Notes: a model not told the origin generated them from the sequence alone. A stretch of 64,000 bases of DNA from Parcubacteria group bacterium (GCA_028286605.1 JAQBRE010000002.1:186001-250000); one strand, 5' to 3'; positions 24,519 through 34,158 are shown, counted from the first letter of the stretch. Numbers and translations are program-made.

Positions 24519-25081
24519 TTACCCGTATCCTTCCATTCGCCGCCCTTGCACTCGCTGCCGCTCTTATATTCGGATACATAGTACCTGCCTATAAGAATTC
24601 GATCGTCGGTGCACAGGCAAGTATTAAAAGCTATGAGAATGCGCTCACCGCAGCCAAAGGATTCAATCAGAAAGAAACTGACTTGGCACAGCAGCGCGCA
24701 GCAATCTCGTCTGATAACCTCGCACGCCTCGCATCATTCCTACCGGATGGCGTGAATAATGTGCAGCTCATTCTTGATCTCGATGGTCTTGCGGCACGTT
24801 CCGGAATGGTGCTTTCGAATTTCAATATCGATACGAGCACCGTAACGAACGGCAGCGGCTCGGGCGACCCTACTGCGATCGCCCTTGAATCCAGCAATCC
24901 GGTCGATTCTGTGCAGCTTACTGTGGAGACGAATGGCACGTACGCGCAATTCCGTTCATTCCTTGCTGGTATCGAGCAGAGTCTGCGCCCGCTTGATGTG
25001 GTGAATCTTACGGTTGCCGCGGGCAGTTCGAGTACCACCTATAAGTATGATCTGACGATACGTATCTATTGGCTTCATTAG
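24515..25081 (+). CDS. pilO: PilO-like pilus assembly protein
   Basis: 188 residues: a membrane helix at about 7-25, a coiled-coil region (about 35-70) and a ferredoxin-like domain (VQLTVETNGTYAQFRSFLAG). PilO pairs with PilN in the membrane to form the pilus alignment platform. Its position directly after pilN and its layout support the call; sequence conservation in this family is low. Confidence 0.8.
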   Translation: MITRILPFAALALAAALIFGYIVPAYKNSIVGAQASIKSYENALTAAKGFNQKETDLAQQRAAISSDNLARLASFLPDGVNNVQLILDLDGLAARSGMVLSNFNIDTSTVTNGSGSGDPTAIALESSNPVDSVQLTVETNGTYAQFRSFLAGIEQSLRPLDVVNLTVAAGSSSTTYKYDLTIRIYWLH

Positions 25082-25090
25082 TCTTTCTTT

Positions 25091-25402
25091 ATGCACCTCA
25101 CCAAAAGCAATATCATACTCGCCGTCGTCGCAGGTCTCACCCTCATCGCGGCAGTCTATTATTATTTCTTCTATAACAAGGACACCGGCTCGGCAGTCGT
25201 TGCGACAGCGCCAGCAAGCGCTGCTGAACTTGATTTCGTGAATCTGACGGGCCAGATCAGTACGATTTCTTTCGACACGCGCATCTTCTCTGATCCGCGC
25301 TTCACGCGCCTCGTTGACATACATACGGTCGTCGTACCAGAAACGGCCGGCCGCCGTGACCCATTCGCTCCGCTAACCGGCACTGCTACGACCGGAAAGT
25401 AA
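25091..25402 (+). CDS. Small PilP-like membrane protein
   Basis: 103 residues with an N-terminal helix (about 6-26) and a C-terminal GRRDPFAPLTG motif, the short signature found at the start of PilP/GspC-type periplasmic regions. It lacks the beta domain that binds the secretin, consistent with a cell without an outer-membrane secretin. It lies 9 bases after pilO and 15 bases before pilB. Confidence 0.65.
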   Translation: MHLTKSNIILAVVAGLTLIAAVYYYFFYNKDTGSAVVATAPASAAELDFVNLTGQISTISFDTRIFSDPRFTRLVDIHTVVVPETAGRRDPFAPLTGTATTGK

Positions 25403-25417
25403 TAGTGATTCACATGC

Positions 25418-27178
25418 ATGAACGTACTTACCATTCTTACGGATGCGGGCGTATTGAAGCCGGAAGACGCGAAAGCGATTGAGGCGGAGGCGCTTGCGAA
25501 GCAAACGCCGATAGAAACTCTTCTTGAGAAGCGTGGCATAACCTCGCAGCAGGTGCTCGCTAAGGAAAGCGAAAAGTATGGAATCCCCATGCGCGTGGTG
25601 CCAGCCACGGCGCGCGGCAGGGAAGCGCTCGATCACATTCCGGAAGAATCTGCGCGCCATTACGGCTTCGTTCCGCTGGCCGTTGCCGACGGTGCGCTCG
25701 AGGTTGGTATCGTAGACCCGGATAATATCGAGGCGCTCGATGCATTGCAGTTCATTTCCAGCCGCGTCGGCCTTCCGTATAAGCTTTTTCTGATTAGCAA
25801 GAACGATTTCAATAGAGTGATCGAAGAATACGGCAGCCTCTCCGACGAAGTCGGCACGGCGCTTTCTGAACTCGAGCCGGCAGCAGAGGGTACCTTAGGC
25901 GAAGGCGGCACGATAGAGACCGTCATCAAGGAAGATGCGCCAGTGACTAAGATCGTCGCGACGATTCTGCGCTATGCGGTGGAAGGCGGCGCATCCGATA
26001 TTCACATCGAGCCAGGTACCGACAAGACACACGTACGATTCCGTATGGATGGCGACCTGCACACCTCGCTTGAGCTTCCGGTGAAAGTGCACCCGGCGGT
26101 CGTCGCGCGTATCAAGATCCTTTCGCAGATGCGTCTCGATGAGAAGCGAAAACCGCAGGACGGTCGCTTCTCGGCGCAAGTGGAAGGACGCCGTATCGAC
26201 TTCCGTGTTTCTACCTTCCCGACACAAGGCGGTGAGAAAGTCGTTATGCGTATTCTGGACCGCGCGAAGTCCGTCGCGACCATGGAAAGCCTCGGCTTTT
26301 CGCCGAAAGATTTTGAAACTATAAAGCTCGCGCTTGATCGCCCGTACGGCATCATCCTCATTTCCGGTCCGACGGGTTCTGGTAAATCAACGACGCTCTT
26401 CGCCATGCTTTCCTCTATCGATCGCGAAACGCAGAACGTCGTTACGCTCGAGGATCCGGTGGAGTATGAAGTGCCCGGCGTGTCGCAATCGCAGGTGCAT
26501 CCGGAAATCGGCTACACCTTCGCATCAGGCCTCCGTTCCATCCTTCGTCAGGACCCTGACGTGATCATGGTGGGAGAGATTCGCGATAAGGAGACGGCGC
26601 AGCTCGCTATTCAGGCTGCGCTTACAGGCCACCTCGTGTTCTCTACGATTCACACCAATACGGCGGCCGGCGTGATTCCGCGCTTGGTAGATATGGGCGT
26701 GGATCCATACCTGATCGCACCGACGCTTATCGCTGCAGTGGGTCAGCGCCTCGTGCGCAAGCTGTGCCCCGGTGCCGGCGTACCCACGCCGATGAGTCCA
26801 AGCATCAAGCTGCTACTTGAAAAAGAATTCGCAGATCTGCCCGCTGAATTCCATAAGGATCTGCCCGCATTCGATACTTATTATGAAGCGACCACCACGC
26901 CAGATTGTCCGAATGGAACGCGTGGCCGTCTTGCGGTGTTTGAAATCCTTCAGATGGACAAGGATCTCGAGAGCGTCGTGCTTAAGGATCCTGTGGAAGA
27001 GAAAGTGTATGCAGCTGCGCGCGCGAAAGGCATGATTACCATGCGCGAGGATGCTATCATGAAAGCACTCGCCGGCCTGATTCCGTTCGAGGAAGTGAAT
27101 ACGCTCGGTGGAACCTTGCTTGCAGATGATGAGCCTGAAGAAGTCGAGTCAGAACCCGTAGCAGAAGTCGTCGCCTAG
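25418..27178 (+). CDS. pilB: Pilus extension ATPase PilB (GspE/PulE family)
   Basis: 586 residues. An N-terminal MshEN-type domain (about 1-150) is followed by the N2 domain with GGASDIHIEPG. The ATPase core has Walker A GPTGSGKSTT, Asp box EDPVEYEVPG, Walker B DVIMVGEIRDKETA and His box FSTIHTNTA. The tetracysteine zinc motif of many PilB proteins is reduced to two cysteines far apart (KLCPG and TPDCPNG). It powers pilus assembly. Confidence 0.95.
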   Translation: MNVLTILTDAGVLKPEDAKAIEAEALAKQTPIETLLEKRGITSQQVLAKESEKYGIPMRVVPATARGREALDHIPEESARHYGFVPLAVADGALEVGIVDPDNIEALDALQFISSRVGLPYKLFLISKNDFNRVIEEYGSLSDEVGTALSELEPAAEGTLGEGGTIETVIKEDAPVTKIVATILRYAVEGGASDIHIEPGTDKTHVRFRMDGDLHTSLELPVKVHPAVVARIKILSQMRLDEKRKPQDGRFSAQVEGRRIDFRVSTFPTQGGEKVVMRILDRAKSVATMESLGFSPKDFETIKLALDRPYGIILISGPTGSGKSTTLFAMLSSIDRETQNVVTLEDPVEYEVPGVSQSQVHPEIGYTFASGLRSILRQDPDVIMVGEIRDKETAQLAIQAALTGHLVFSTIHTNTAAGVIPRLVDMGVDPYLIAPTLIAAVGQRLVRKLCPGAGVPTPMSPSIKLLLEKEFADLPAEFHKDLPAFDTYYEATTTPDCPNGTRGRLAVFEILQMDKDLESVVLKDPVEEKVYAAARAKGMITMREDAIMKALAGLIPFEEVNTLGGTLLADDEPEEVESEPVAEVVA

Positions 27179-27200
27179 CAAAACCTTTTCATATCTATTT

Positions 27201-27590
27201 ATGTCCGCACTCTATCGCATCTATCTCGTTGACGACGACCGCTTCCTGCTCGACATGTATGCAGTGAAATTCAAGGCAGCAGGTCATGAAGTGACTGCAT
27301 TTCAAGGTGGCACGCTTGTGCTCGACGCATTGCGTTCAGGCGCTGCGGCACCGGACGCACTGCTTCTTGATATCGTTATGCCAGAGATAGATGGCTTCGG
27401 CGTACTTGAGGCAATACGCAAGGAAAATCTTATCCCGACGACGAAGATCATCGTGCTTTCTAATCAGGGTCAGGAGTCCGATATCGAGCACGCTACGAAG
27501 CTTGGCGTCGCGGGCTATATTATCAAGGCATCTGCGATACCGTCTGAAGTATTCTCTGAGACGATTCGTATTATAGAAAAGAAAGCATGA
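27201..27590 (+). CDS. CheY-like response regulator within the pil locus
   Basis: 129 residues, a lone receiver domain: acidic pocket DDD (11-13), phosphoacceptor Asp57 in LLLDIVMPE, Ser in VLSNQ and the Lys of IIKAS. No output domain. Placed between pilB and pilT, with 4 bases overlapping pilT, so it probably controls extension or retraction by protein contact. The kinase is unknown; one histidine kinase lies 31 kb away. Confidence 0.9.
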   Translation: MSALYRIYLVDDDRFLLDMYAVKFKAAGHEVTAFQGGTLVLDALRSGAAAPDALLLDIVMPEIDGFGVLEAIRKENLIPTTKIIVLSNQGQESDIEHATKLGVAGYIIKASAIPSEVFSETIRIIEKKA

Positions 27591-28654
27591 GCACAGGTAC
27601 CGCAAAGAAAATAAGTCCGCTTCTCGACACAGTGATAAGTGAAGGCGGTTCAGACCTGCACCTTTCTGCAGGCGTGCATCCTATCATCCGTGTCTCCGGC
27701 TCGCTCGTTCCGTTGCTGCAGTATCCGGTGCTCACCCAGGAAGACACGATGGAGATGCTCAAGAGCATGGTGCCTACGGAACGGCTCCCTACATTCGAAA
27801 GCAATCAGTCCGTGGACTTTTCGTATTCGCATAACGAACAGTCACGTTTCCGTGTAAACGGCTACGTAGTGCAAGGAAAGGTTGCGATGGCGATGCGTCT
27901 CATTCCGCACGAGACCTTCACGTTCGCAAACCTGAATCTCCCGCCAATTTTGGAAGTTTTCACGCAGCGCACACAAGGCTTCTTTCTTATTGTTGGACCA
28001 GTGGGGCAGGGAAAGTCTACGACGATGGCAGCAATCATCGACCGTATCAACGAAACCCGTGCTGAACACATCCTTACGATTGAAGATCCTGTAGAGTATC
28101 TCTTCGAGCAGAAGAAGTCGCTCATCCATCAGCGTGAAGTGCATGTTGATGCGCCGGATTTCGCAAGCGCACTGCAAGCTGCCTTCCGTGAGGACATGAA
28201 CGTGATCATGGTGGGCGAGATGCGCGATCAGGAAACTATCTCTGCTGCGGTTACTGCTGCTGAAACCGGTCACCTTGTTCTTTCGACGCTGCACACCAAT
28301 AATGCCGCGCAGACCATCGACCGTATCATCGACATGTTCCCTTCGACACAGCAGGATCAGGTGCGCGTGCAGCTTGCCGGCTCGCTTGCGGGTATCTTCT
28401 CGCAGCGTCTCGTGCCGCGTATCCAGGGCGGTTTGATTCCTGCGTACGAGCTGCTCATCAACAACAACGCCGTCGCGAATCTTATCCGCGAAGGACGTAC
28501 GCATGAAATCACGACCGTCGTGCAGACTAGCTCGCAGGAAGGAATGGTTGATCTTGACCGCTCGCTCGCCGAGCTCGTTCGTCGCGGGGAAGTGACTATA
28601 GAACACGCGTATGAACGTTCACTCGACCCTAAGACCTTCGAACGCTACCTCTAA
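27587..28654 (+). CDS. pilT: Pilus retraction ATPase PilT
   Basis: 355 residues of usual PilT length: GGSDLHLSAGVHPIIRVSG, Walker A GPVGQGKSTT (Val and Gln replace the common Thr and Ser), EDPVEYLFEQKKSLIHQREV, Walker B VIMVGEMRDQET, STLHTNNA and NAVANLIREGRTHEI. It depolymerises the pilus. Four bases overlap the receiver gene; pilC follows 3 bases after its stop. Confidence 0.95.
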   Translation: MSTGTAKKISPLLDTVISEGGSDLHLSAGVHPIIRVSGSLVPLLQYPVLTQEDTMEMLKSMVPTERLPTFESNQSVDFSYSHNEQSRFRVNGYVVQGKVAMAMRLIPHETFTFANLNLPPILEVFTQRTQGFFLIVGPVGQGKSTTMAAIIDRINETRAEHILTIEDPVEYLFEQKKSLIHQREVHVDAPDFASALQAAFREDMNVIMVGEMRDQETISAAVTAAETGHLVLSTLHTNNAAQTIDRIIDMFPSTQQDQVRVQLAGSLAGIFSQRLVPRIQGGLIPAYELLINNNAVANLIREGRTHEITTVVQTSSQEGMVDLDRSLAELVRRGEVTIEHAYERSLDPKTFERYL

Positions 28655-28657
28655 TCT

Positions 28658-29866
28658 ATGCTTTTTGCTTACCGCGCCCTTGATGCAGACGGACATGAAC
28701 GCTCAGGAAGCGTGGAGGCTCTTTCGCAGGATGTCGCCGTTGCGACGCTTCAGCGCCGCAACCTGATCGTCTCGTCCATTGAGCCGCTCGTTGCCAATAA
28801 AGGACTTACGGCGAATCTCGACCTTTTCAAGCATGTTTCTAACAAAGAGATCGTTATCCTTTCACGTCAGATAGCAACGCTCTTCGAGGCACAGGTTTCT
28901 GCGCTTCGCATTTTCCGCCTGCTCGCTTCAGAAGTCGATAACAAGTATCTCGGAGAAATCATGGGACAGGTCGCGGACGACCTGCAGGGCGGAAGTCCTA
29001 TTTCAAAGGCGCTTGCGCGCCACCCGAAGGTCTTCACTCCTTTTTATGTAAACATGGTGCGTTCCGGCGAAGAGTCTGGAAAGCTCTCAGAGACCTTCGG
29101 CTATCTGGCTGACTATCTCGACCGCACCTATGAAGTAATGAGCAAGGCGCAGAATGCGCTCATCTATCCGGCGTTCGTTATCGGCGTGTTCTTCGTCGTG
29201 ATGGCACTGATGATGACGGTCGTGATTCCGAAGATCAGTGTGATCCTTCTGGATTCCGGAGAAGCGATACCGATGTACACACAGGTGGTGATTTGGATAT
29301 CGCAATTCCTTGTGAAATTCGGCTTTCTTATCATCATCGCTATGATCGTAGGAGCATTCGTTGCGTATCGCATGATGCAGACTGAGCAGGGGAAGCTTTT
29401 CTTCGACAGCTTCAAGCTTGATATCCCCTATGTAGGCGATCTCTATTCGAAGCTTTATCTTTCACGCATCGCGGATAACTTCGCAACGATGCTCGTTTCC
29501 GGCGTGCCACCGGTCGAAGCTGTTGAAATAACGGCATCGGTGGTGGGGAGCAAGACATTCGAGGACTTGCTGCGCGAAGCAGCCGAAGAAGTGAAGGGCG
29601 GCGTCCCTATTTCAGACGCACTTGGCAAGCATCCGGAAATTCCTGGCATCATGGTTGCCATGATCCGTGTGGGTGAAGAGACCGGAGAGCTCGGTAATAT
29701 CCTCAATACGCTCGGCAAGTTCTATCGTCGTGAAGTATCGAACTCAGTCGACACGCTGGTCGGTCTTATCGAGCCTCTCATGATCGTCTTTCTCGGACTT
29801 GGTGTCGGTACGTTGCTCGCATCGGTTATGATTCCGATCTACAACCTCGCTGGCGCGATCAACTAG
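28658..29866 (+). CDS. pilC: Pilus inner-membrane platform protein PilC
   Basis: 402 residues with two T2SSF domains, each with the G-xPxSxAL pattern (GGSPISKALARHP and GGVPISDALGKHP), and three membrane helices (about 170-190, 215-235 and 370-395). It links the ATPases to the growing pilus. Last gene of the pilM-C block. Confidence 0.95.
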   Translation: MLFAYRALDADGHERSGSVEALSQDVAVATLQRRNLIVSSIEPLVANKGLTANLDLFKHVSNKEIVILSRQIATLFEAQVSALRIFRLLASEVDNKYLGEIMGQVADDLQGGSPISKALARHPKVFTPFYVNMVRSGEESGKLSETFGYLADYLDRTYEVMSKAQNALIYPAFVIGVFFVVMALMMTVVIPKISVILLDSGEAIPMYTQVVIWISQFLVKFGFLIIIAMIVGAFVAYRMMQTEQGKLFFDSFKLDIPYVGDLYSKLYLSRIADNFATMLVSGVPPVEAVEITASVVGSKTFEDLLREAAEEVKGGVPISDALGKHPEIPGIMVAMIRVGEETGELGNILNTLGKFYRREVSNSVDTLVGLIEPLMIVFLGLGVGTLLASVMIPIYNLAGAIN

Positions 29867-29884
29867 CCCGCACGTTTTATATTC

Positions 29885-29893
29885 TTATCCACA
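29885..29893 (+). promoter_or_regulatory. DnaA-box-like nonamer upstream of the first pilin
   Basis: TTATCCACA, identical to the copy upstream of pilM, in the 112-base gap between pilC and the first pilin. A TACAAT downstream of it may be the pilin -10, giving an untranslated leader of about 45 bases. Confidence 0.3.
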
Positions 29894-29978
29894 GAGTAAA
29901 CCGTTCGTGCGTAATCTTCACGTACAATACATGTAGCGGAACATTACTCGTAACCCGCATTACCTTACTTAAAAAAAT

Positions 29979-30479
29979 ATGACATCTGTATCTTCTGCGG
30001 CGCGACGTGGTTTCACTCTCATCGAGCTCCTCGTCGTTATCGCTATCATCGGCATTCTCTCCTCCGTCGTGCTCGCCTCTTTGAATACGGCACGTAACAA
30101 GGGAGCGGACGCGGCAGTCAAGTCGAACCTTGAGCAGGCTCGTACTCAGGGCGAACTCTTCTACGACGCGAACAGCAACAATTACCTCCAAGGTGCGGCA
30201 GGATCAGGCAATACTGCTGATGCGTGTTCTCCTGCAGGTTCCATTGGAACTTTGACTGGTGTATACAAGTCGGTTCTTGCAGCAGCTCAGGCGGTCGGCA
30301 TTAGCACCGTGAGCGAAAATACGCTTGGTGCTGCTGGTGTTGCAAACTGCAATATCATCACAACAGCATGGGCAGCTTCAGTGCCGCTTAAGTCAACGAC
30401 TGGTTACTTCTGTGTAGACAGCACTGGTGTCGCAACCACAACAGCAACGGCACTCGCTGCCGGACTACAGCACTGTTAA
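29979..30479 (+). CDS. Major-type IV pilin 1
   Basis: 166 residues. A short leader ends RRG, followed by the prepilin helix FTLIELLVVIAIIGILSS with Glu5. The head has an NKGADAAVKSNLEQARTQGE helix and two C-terminal cysteines, likely a disulfide loop. Exported and assembled after cleavage by PilD. It is the only one of the pilins with a leader of some 45 bases. A terminator separates it from the next pilin, so it can be expressed alone and highly. Confidence 0.93.
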   Translation: MTSVSSAARRGFTLIELLVVIAIIGILSSVVLASLNTARNKGADAAVKSNLEQARTQGELFYDANSNNYLQGAAGSGNTADACSPAGSIGTLTGVYKSVLAAAQAVGISTVSENTLGAAGVANCNIITTAWAASVPLKSTTGYFCVDSTGVATTTATALAAGLQHC

Positions 30480-30498
30480 TCCAGCGTTCTTGTGTGCA

Positions 30499-30528
30499 AC
30501 AAAAGGCCCCTTCGGGGCCTTTTGTATT
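30499..30528 (+). terminator. Intrinsic terminator after pilin 1
   Basis: Perfect stem ACAAAAGGCCCC / GGGGCCTTTTGT with loop TTC. Confidence 0.85.
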
Positions 30529-30591
30529 TCTATCTTGGACTTGTCCTTGGACGAAAATATTTAAACCGAAATGTCCCGTATACTGAATGGA

Positions 30592-31077
30592 ATGAGCTTT
30601 CCCCGGCGCGGCTTCACGCTCATAGAGCTCCTCGTTGTTGTTGCTATCATTGGTGTTCTTTCTTCTGTCGTTCTTGCGTCGCTCACTACGGCGCGTAACA
30701 AGGGAGTGGACGCGGCAGTCAAGTCAAACCTCGAACAGGCTCGCACACAGGGCGAACTCTTCTATAGCGCGAATAACAATTCGTATGACGGCGGCACCGC
30801 ACCAACCAGCGTTTGTAACCCGCTCGCTTCAGCTGGCGGCCTTATTGGCGCCAACAGATCAATTCTTGCCGCAGCGCAGGCAATCGGTCAGAATACCGTT
30901 ACTCTTCTTGGTACAGGCGCCACGTCGGTATGCAATAGCAATGCCGGCGCATGGGTGGCACAGGTGCCGCTCAAGTCTGTGGCTGGTTTTTTCTGTATCG
31001 ATAGTACTGGTGTAGCAACAACTACACTCCTTGCTTCTCCGGGCCTTGTTAGCGGGGCTGGCGATTTCGCTTGCTAA
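30592..31077 (+). CDS. Type IV pilin 2
   Basis: 161 residues from the ATG at 30592, 7 bases after TATACT. RRGFTLIELLVVVAIIGVL marks the prepilin cleavage site and helix. The region NKGVDAAVKSNLEQARTQGELFY is nearly the same as in pilin 1, while the head differs. A paralogue made by tandem duplication with its own promoter. Confidence 0.92.
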   Translation: MSFPRRGFTLIELLVVVAIIGVLSSVVLASLTTARNKGVDAAVKSNLEQARTQGELFYSANNNSYDGGTAPTSVCNPLASAGGLIGANRSILAAAQAIGQNTVTLLGTGATSVCNSNAGAWVAQVPLKSVAGFFCIDSTGVATTTLLASPGLVSGAGDFAC

Positions 31078-31125
31078 TCCACACTGCGTACGATAGTGAA
31101 GGAAGTATCACGTATAATAAAAACA

Positions 31126-31650
31126 ATGCGTTCTCCTCGCCTCGGCTTCACTCTCATCGAGCTCCTCGTCGTTATCGCTATCATCGGCATTCTCTCGAGC
31201 ATCGTGCTTTCATCGCTTAATACAGCGCGCAATAAAGGTAATGATGCAGCGATTAAATCGAATCTTGATCAGGCGCGCACGGGAGCGGAATTATTTTATG
31301 ATTCAAATAACAATCACTATGTGACGGCGGCTGGAGCAGCGACGGATGTGTGCTCTTCAACTGGCACGGCAGGTGGAATAAACAGCATATACAAATCAGT
31401 ACTTGCTGCTGCACAGGCAGCTGGTTTGAGTAGCGTGGACACGACCCTTCTAGTCTTATCACCAATTGGTAACGCCGTATGTCACTCATGCTATCCAGGT
31501 GAAGCGGGTTCGGATTGCGGAACAGCCGATCGTTGGGCTGCTCAGGTACCACTAAAGTCCGCCCCCGGAGTTGTGTGGTGCGAGGATTCATCTGGATCGG
31601 TAGGTACCAGTACTAATACGCTCGCGAGCGGCGATACGCATTGCAACTAA
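31126..31650 (+). CDS. Type IV pilin 3
   Basis: 174 residues from the ATG at 31126, 7 bases after TATAAT. GFTLIELLVVIAIIGILSS helix with Glu5; head region with six cysteines (CSSTG, CHSC, DCG, WCE, CN), more than the other pilins, so at least two disulfides are possible. Third tandem paralogue; pilD starts 3 bases after it. Confidence 0.92.
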   Translation: MRSPRLGFTLIELLVVIAIIGILSSIVLSSLNTARNKGNDAAIKSNLDQARTGAELFYDSNNNHYVTAAGAATDVCSSTGTAGGINSIYKSVLAAAQAAGLSSVDTTLLVLSPIGNAVCHSCYPGEAGSDCGTADRWAAQVPLKSAPGVVWCEDSSGSVGTSTNTLASGDTHCN

Positions 31651-31653
31651 TTC

Positions 31654-32415
31654 GTGATTGAGTCCTGGTTCATTCTGGCTGCTTTCTTTATACTCGGCGC
31701 ATTGTGCGCGAGCTTTACCGGCGTGGTTGCAGAGCGATTGCATACAGGGCAGTCATGGGTGAGCGGACGCTCGCGCTGTAATTCCTGCAGTGCATATCTG
31801 GATGGGCGCGATTTAATTCCGATACTTTCCTGGTTGCTGTGGACGGGGAAGTGTCGACAATGTCGCGCCCGGGTACCGGGCGCATACGCGCTTTCGGAGC
31901 TTTCGCTCGCTATTGCGTTTGCTGCGGCATATCATCTGTTCGGCTTTTCTTTGGTTCTCCCGTTCTTCCTTGTGGCACTTATCGTCCTTCTTTTCATAGT
32001 CCTGTACGACTTACGTCATATGATCGTGCCGACCGGAAGCTCGACGTTGCTACTGGTGCTTTCGGTGATCGTTGCGGTGCTCAGAGCGCCTGCCCTGCAG
32101 GCGCTCGGCCTCGTATTCCTGGTCGCCGGCGCCATCGCGATCTTCTTCTTCCTACTGCATGTATGCTCGCGCGGCCGTGCCATGGGATTGGGTGATGCGC
32201 CCGTAGCTCTCGCCCTATCGCTGCTGGTAGGCACGCAGGCGATCGCTGGACTCATGTTTTCATTCTGGGTGGGGGCGTTGTACGGCATCGTCGTATTGAG
32301 TACACGGCGCGGAGGGCCTAGAATGGGTATTGAGGTACCGTTCGTGCCATTCTTGGCTATCGGCTTTCTCCTCGCCCTTTTTACTGCATGGAACCCATTC
32401 GCACTCGTCCTCTGA
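31654..32415 (+). CDS. pilD: Prepilin peptidase PilD, GTG start
   Basis: 253 residues. The N-terminal cytoplasmic loop has two Cys pairs (CNSC and CRQC) for zinc, used by the N-methylating domain. The protease aspartates are in VLYDLRHMIVP and GLGDAPV. About eight membrane helices. It cleaves prepilins at the Gly-Phe bond; all targets are encoded around it. Starts with GTG and overlaps the next pseudopilin gene by 28 bases. Confidence 0.93.
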   Translation: MIESWFILAAFFILGALCASFTGVVAERLHTGQSWVSGRSRCNSCSAYLDGRDLIPILSWLLWTGKCRQCRARVPGAYALSELSLAIAFAAAYHLFGFSLVLPFFLVALIVLLFIVLYDLRHMIVPTGSSTLLLVLSVIVAVLRAPALQALGLVFLVAGAIAIFFFLLHVCSRGRAMGLGDAPVALALSLLVGTQAIAGLMFSFWVGALYGIVVLSTRRGGPRMGIEVPFVPFLAIGFLLALFTAWNPFALVL

Positions 32416-33068
32416 TAGCGCGCAGGCTAGACGCTTCGCGCGGCTTCACATTGATCGAGATGCTCGTTACGCTTTCGATACTCGCTATCATTACTGCAGT
32501 GGCTGTTACTGGGCAATCCACCTTCAATCATTCGATCCTGCTGAATGATACGAGCTATACGATCGCGCTCTCTGCACGCGAAGCGCAATCGCTCGGCCTC
32601 TCGAGCCGTAAATTCGCAAACGTACAGAACGGCGGGTATGGCGTTGATTTCAAGAGCGCTACGCCTTCAAAATATACTGTCTTCGCTGACATTCAGAGCA
32701 TCGCCTCAGAACCGGCGTGGTGTCCGGCCATAGCCACCAGTACTCCGGAAAACAAATCTGGAAACTGCTTATATGACGGGGCGGGGGAGACATTCCAAAC
32801 GTATGATCTTACGCGCGGGTATACGATAAGTAATTTCTGCGGAAAGGCGGGAGCAACGCTTACGTGTTCGAGCGGGGGTGGTCTGCAATCTTTGGATGTG
32901 CTGTATCTGCGTCCCAATACTACAGCAATCATCACAGGCATCACCACGGGGGGTACGGTCCAATTTACTTGCGCACAGATATATGTGAAATCGCCAACAG
33001 ATACCGCGACGCAGACGGTGCGAATGTCCTCGCTGGGTGAAGTATCGGTCGGCCAAACTTGTCCATGA
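32388..33068 (+). CDS. Pseudopilin, GspH/FimT type
   Basis: 226 residues with the prepilin motif SRGFTLIEMLVTLSILAII at about 18-36 and a beta-rich head with four cysteines. The long leader and the large head fit minor pilins of the GspH/FimT group. Overlaps pilD by 28 bases and the next pseudopilin by ATGA. Minor pilins prime pilus assembly and can sit at the tip. Confidence 0.85.
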   Translation: MEPIRTRPLIARRLDASRGFTLIEMLVTLSILAIITAVAVTGQSTFNHSILLNDTSYTIALSAREAQSLGLSSRKFANVQNGGYGVDFKSATPSKYTVFADIQSIASEPAWCPAIATSTPENKSGNCLYDGAGETFQTYDLTRGYTISNFCGKAGATLTCSSGGGLQSLDVLYLRPNTTAIITGITTGGTVQFTCAQIYVKSPTDTATQTVRMSSLGEVSVGQTCP

Positions 33069-33631
33069 GTATGCGCACTTCACGCCCCGGCTTCACTCTT
33101 ATTGAAATGATCGTGTCGGTCGGCCTTTTTGCGATCGTGATGCTGGTCTCGACAGGCGCATATCTCTCGCTCATAAGTCTGGACCGTAAGGCACGTGCGA
33201 CGAATGACCTCGTGACGAATCTTTCATTCGTCATCGACACGATGGAGCGTAGTATGCGCTCGGGATCTAATTTCCAATCCGGTGGAATCGGAGGCACGAA
33301 CTCACCGCCTACCGGCGACACTAGCCTTGCCTTCGTTAATGATCAGGGTCAGACGGTTACCTATATTTTTGATGCGACGAATCATTCAATTGGGGAGTGC
33401 GTTGGTGCTGTAACCTGTACATCATCGAATGATCAGACCCTTACGGACCCGCGTGTCATTATTACGAGCATGAAATTCTATGTACGCGGTGTCGGTACCG
33501 CTACACCGAATGATATCGTCCAGCCATGGGCCACCTTCGTGACAACCGGCTCGATTACGCCAGATTCAACGTCGCAACCGATTACGTTCACGATACAAAG
33601 TACTGCCTCTGCACGCGCCCCTGAACTATGA
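33065..33631 (+). CDS. Pseudopilin, PilW/GspJ-like
   Basis: 188 residues from the ATG at 33065 (ATGA overlap with the previous stop). RPGFTLIEMIVSVGLFAIVML helix, then the T/NDLVTNLSFVIDTMERSMR segment typical of GspJ/PilW-like minor pilins. Second of four overlapping minor pilin genes. Confidence 0.85.
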   Translation: MSMRTSRPGFTLIEMIVSVGLFAIVMLVSTGAYLSLISLDRKARATNDLVTNLSFVIDTMERSMRSGSNFQSGGIGGTNSPPTGDTSLAFVNDQGQTVTYIFDATNHSIGECVGAVTCTSSNDQTLTDPRVIITSMKFYVRGVGTATPNDIVQPWATFVTTGSITPDSTSQPITFTIQSTASARAPEL

Positions 33632-34158
33632 TAAAACTACGCACAAAGAAGGGATTTACGCTTGTTGAAACGCTGGTAGCGATTTCGATACTCATGGTTA
33701 GTATCGTGGGCCCCATGTATAGCGTATTTCAGGCTGTACAGACAACGTACATCGCGCGCGACCAGCTTATTGCAACGGCATTGGCACAGGAGGGGATAGA
33801 ATACGTGCGTCATCATCGCGATAATAATTCCCTCTACAACCTCAAGAACCCTGGAAGCCCCGTATCATGGATGAATGGGCTCAGTGCATGTACCGGACAG
33901 AATTGTATGGTAGATGTTATTGCTTCTGATAGCGTTCCGCCGGTTACATGTAGTGGTACGTGTTCGCCCCTCGACAATGCTACTGTTGCTCCCTTTTATT
34001 ATAACTATATAAGTGGTACGCCAAGCCGCTTTACTCGCACGGTCAGAATCAACACGGTAAGCGCAAATGAAGTAGTCGTAACCTCGACGGTGAGCTGGAT
34101 TAATTCGAAGATTCCATTTTCTGTTACCGTTACGGAACACTTGTATAATTGGCTATGA
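33628..34158 (+). CDS. Pseudopilin, PilV/GspI-like
   Basis: 176 residues: KKGFTLVETLVAISILMVSI helix with Glu5, then LIATALAQEGIEYVRHHRDNN, a motif common in PilV-like minor pilins. The head has five cysteines. ATGA overlap with the previous gene and with the next. Confidence 0.85.
   Translation: MIKLRTKKGFTLVETLVAISILMVSIVGPMYSVFQAVQTTYIARDQLIATALAQEGIEYVRHHRDNNSLYNLKNPGSPVSWMNGLSACTGQNCMVDVIASDSVPPVTCSGTCSPLDNATVAPFYYNYISGTPSRFTRTVRINTVSANEVVVTSTVSWINSKIPFSVTVTEHLYNWL

Noticed and set aside
27842..28606. 254-codon minus-strand frame opposite pilT
   Set aside because: Antisense to a well conserved ATPase gene, with no start signal of the kind seen elsewhere in the window.
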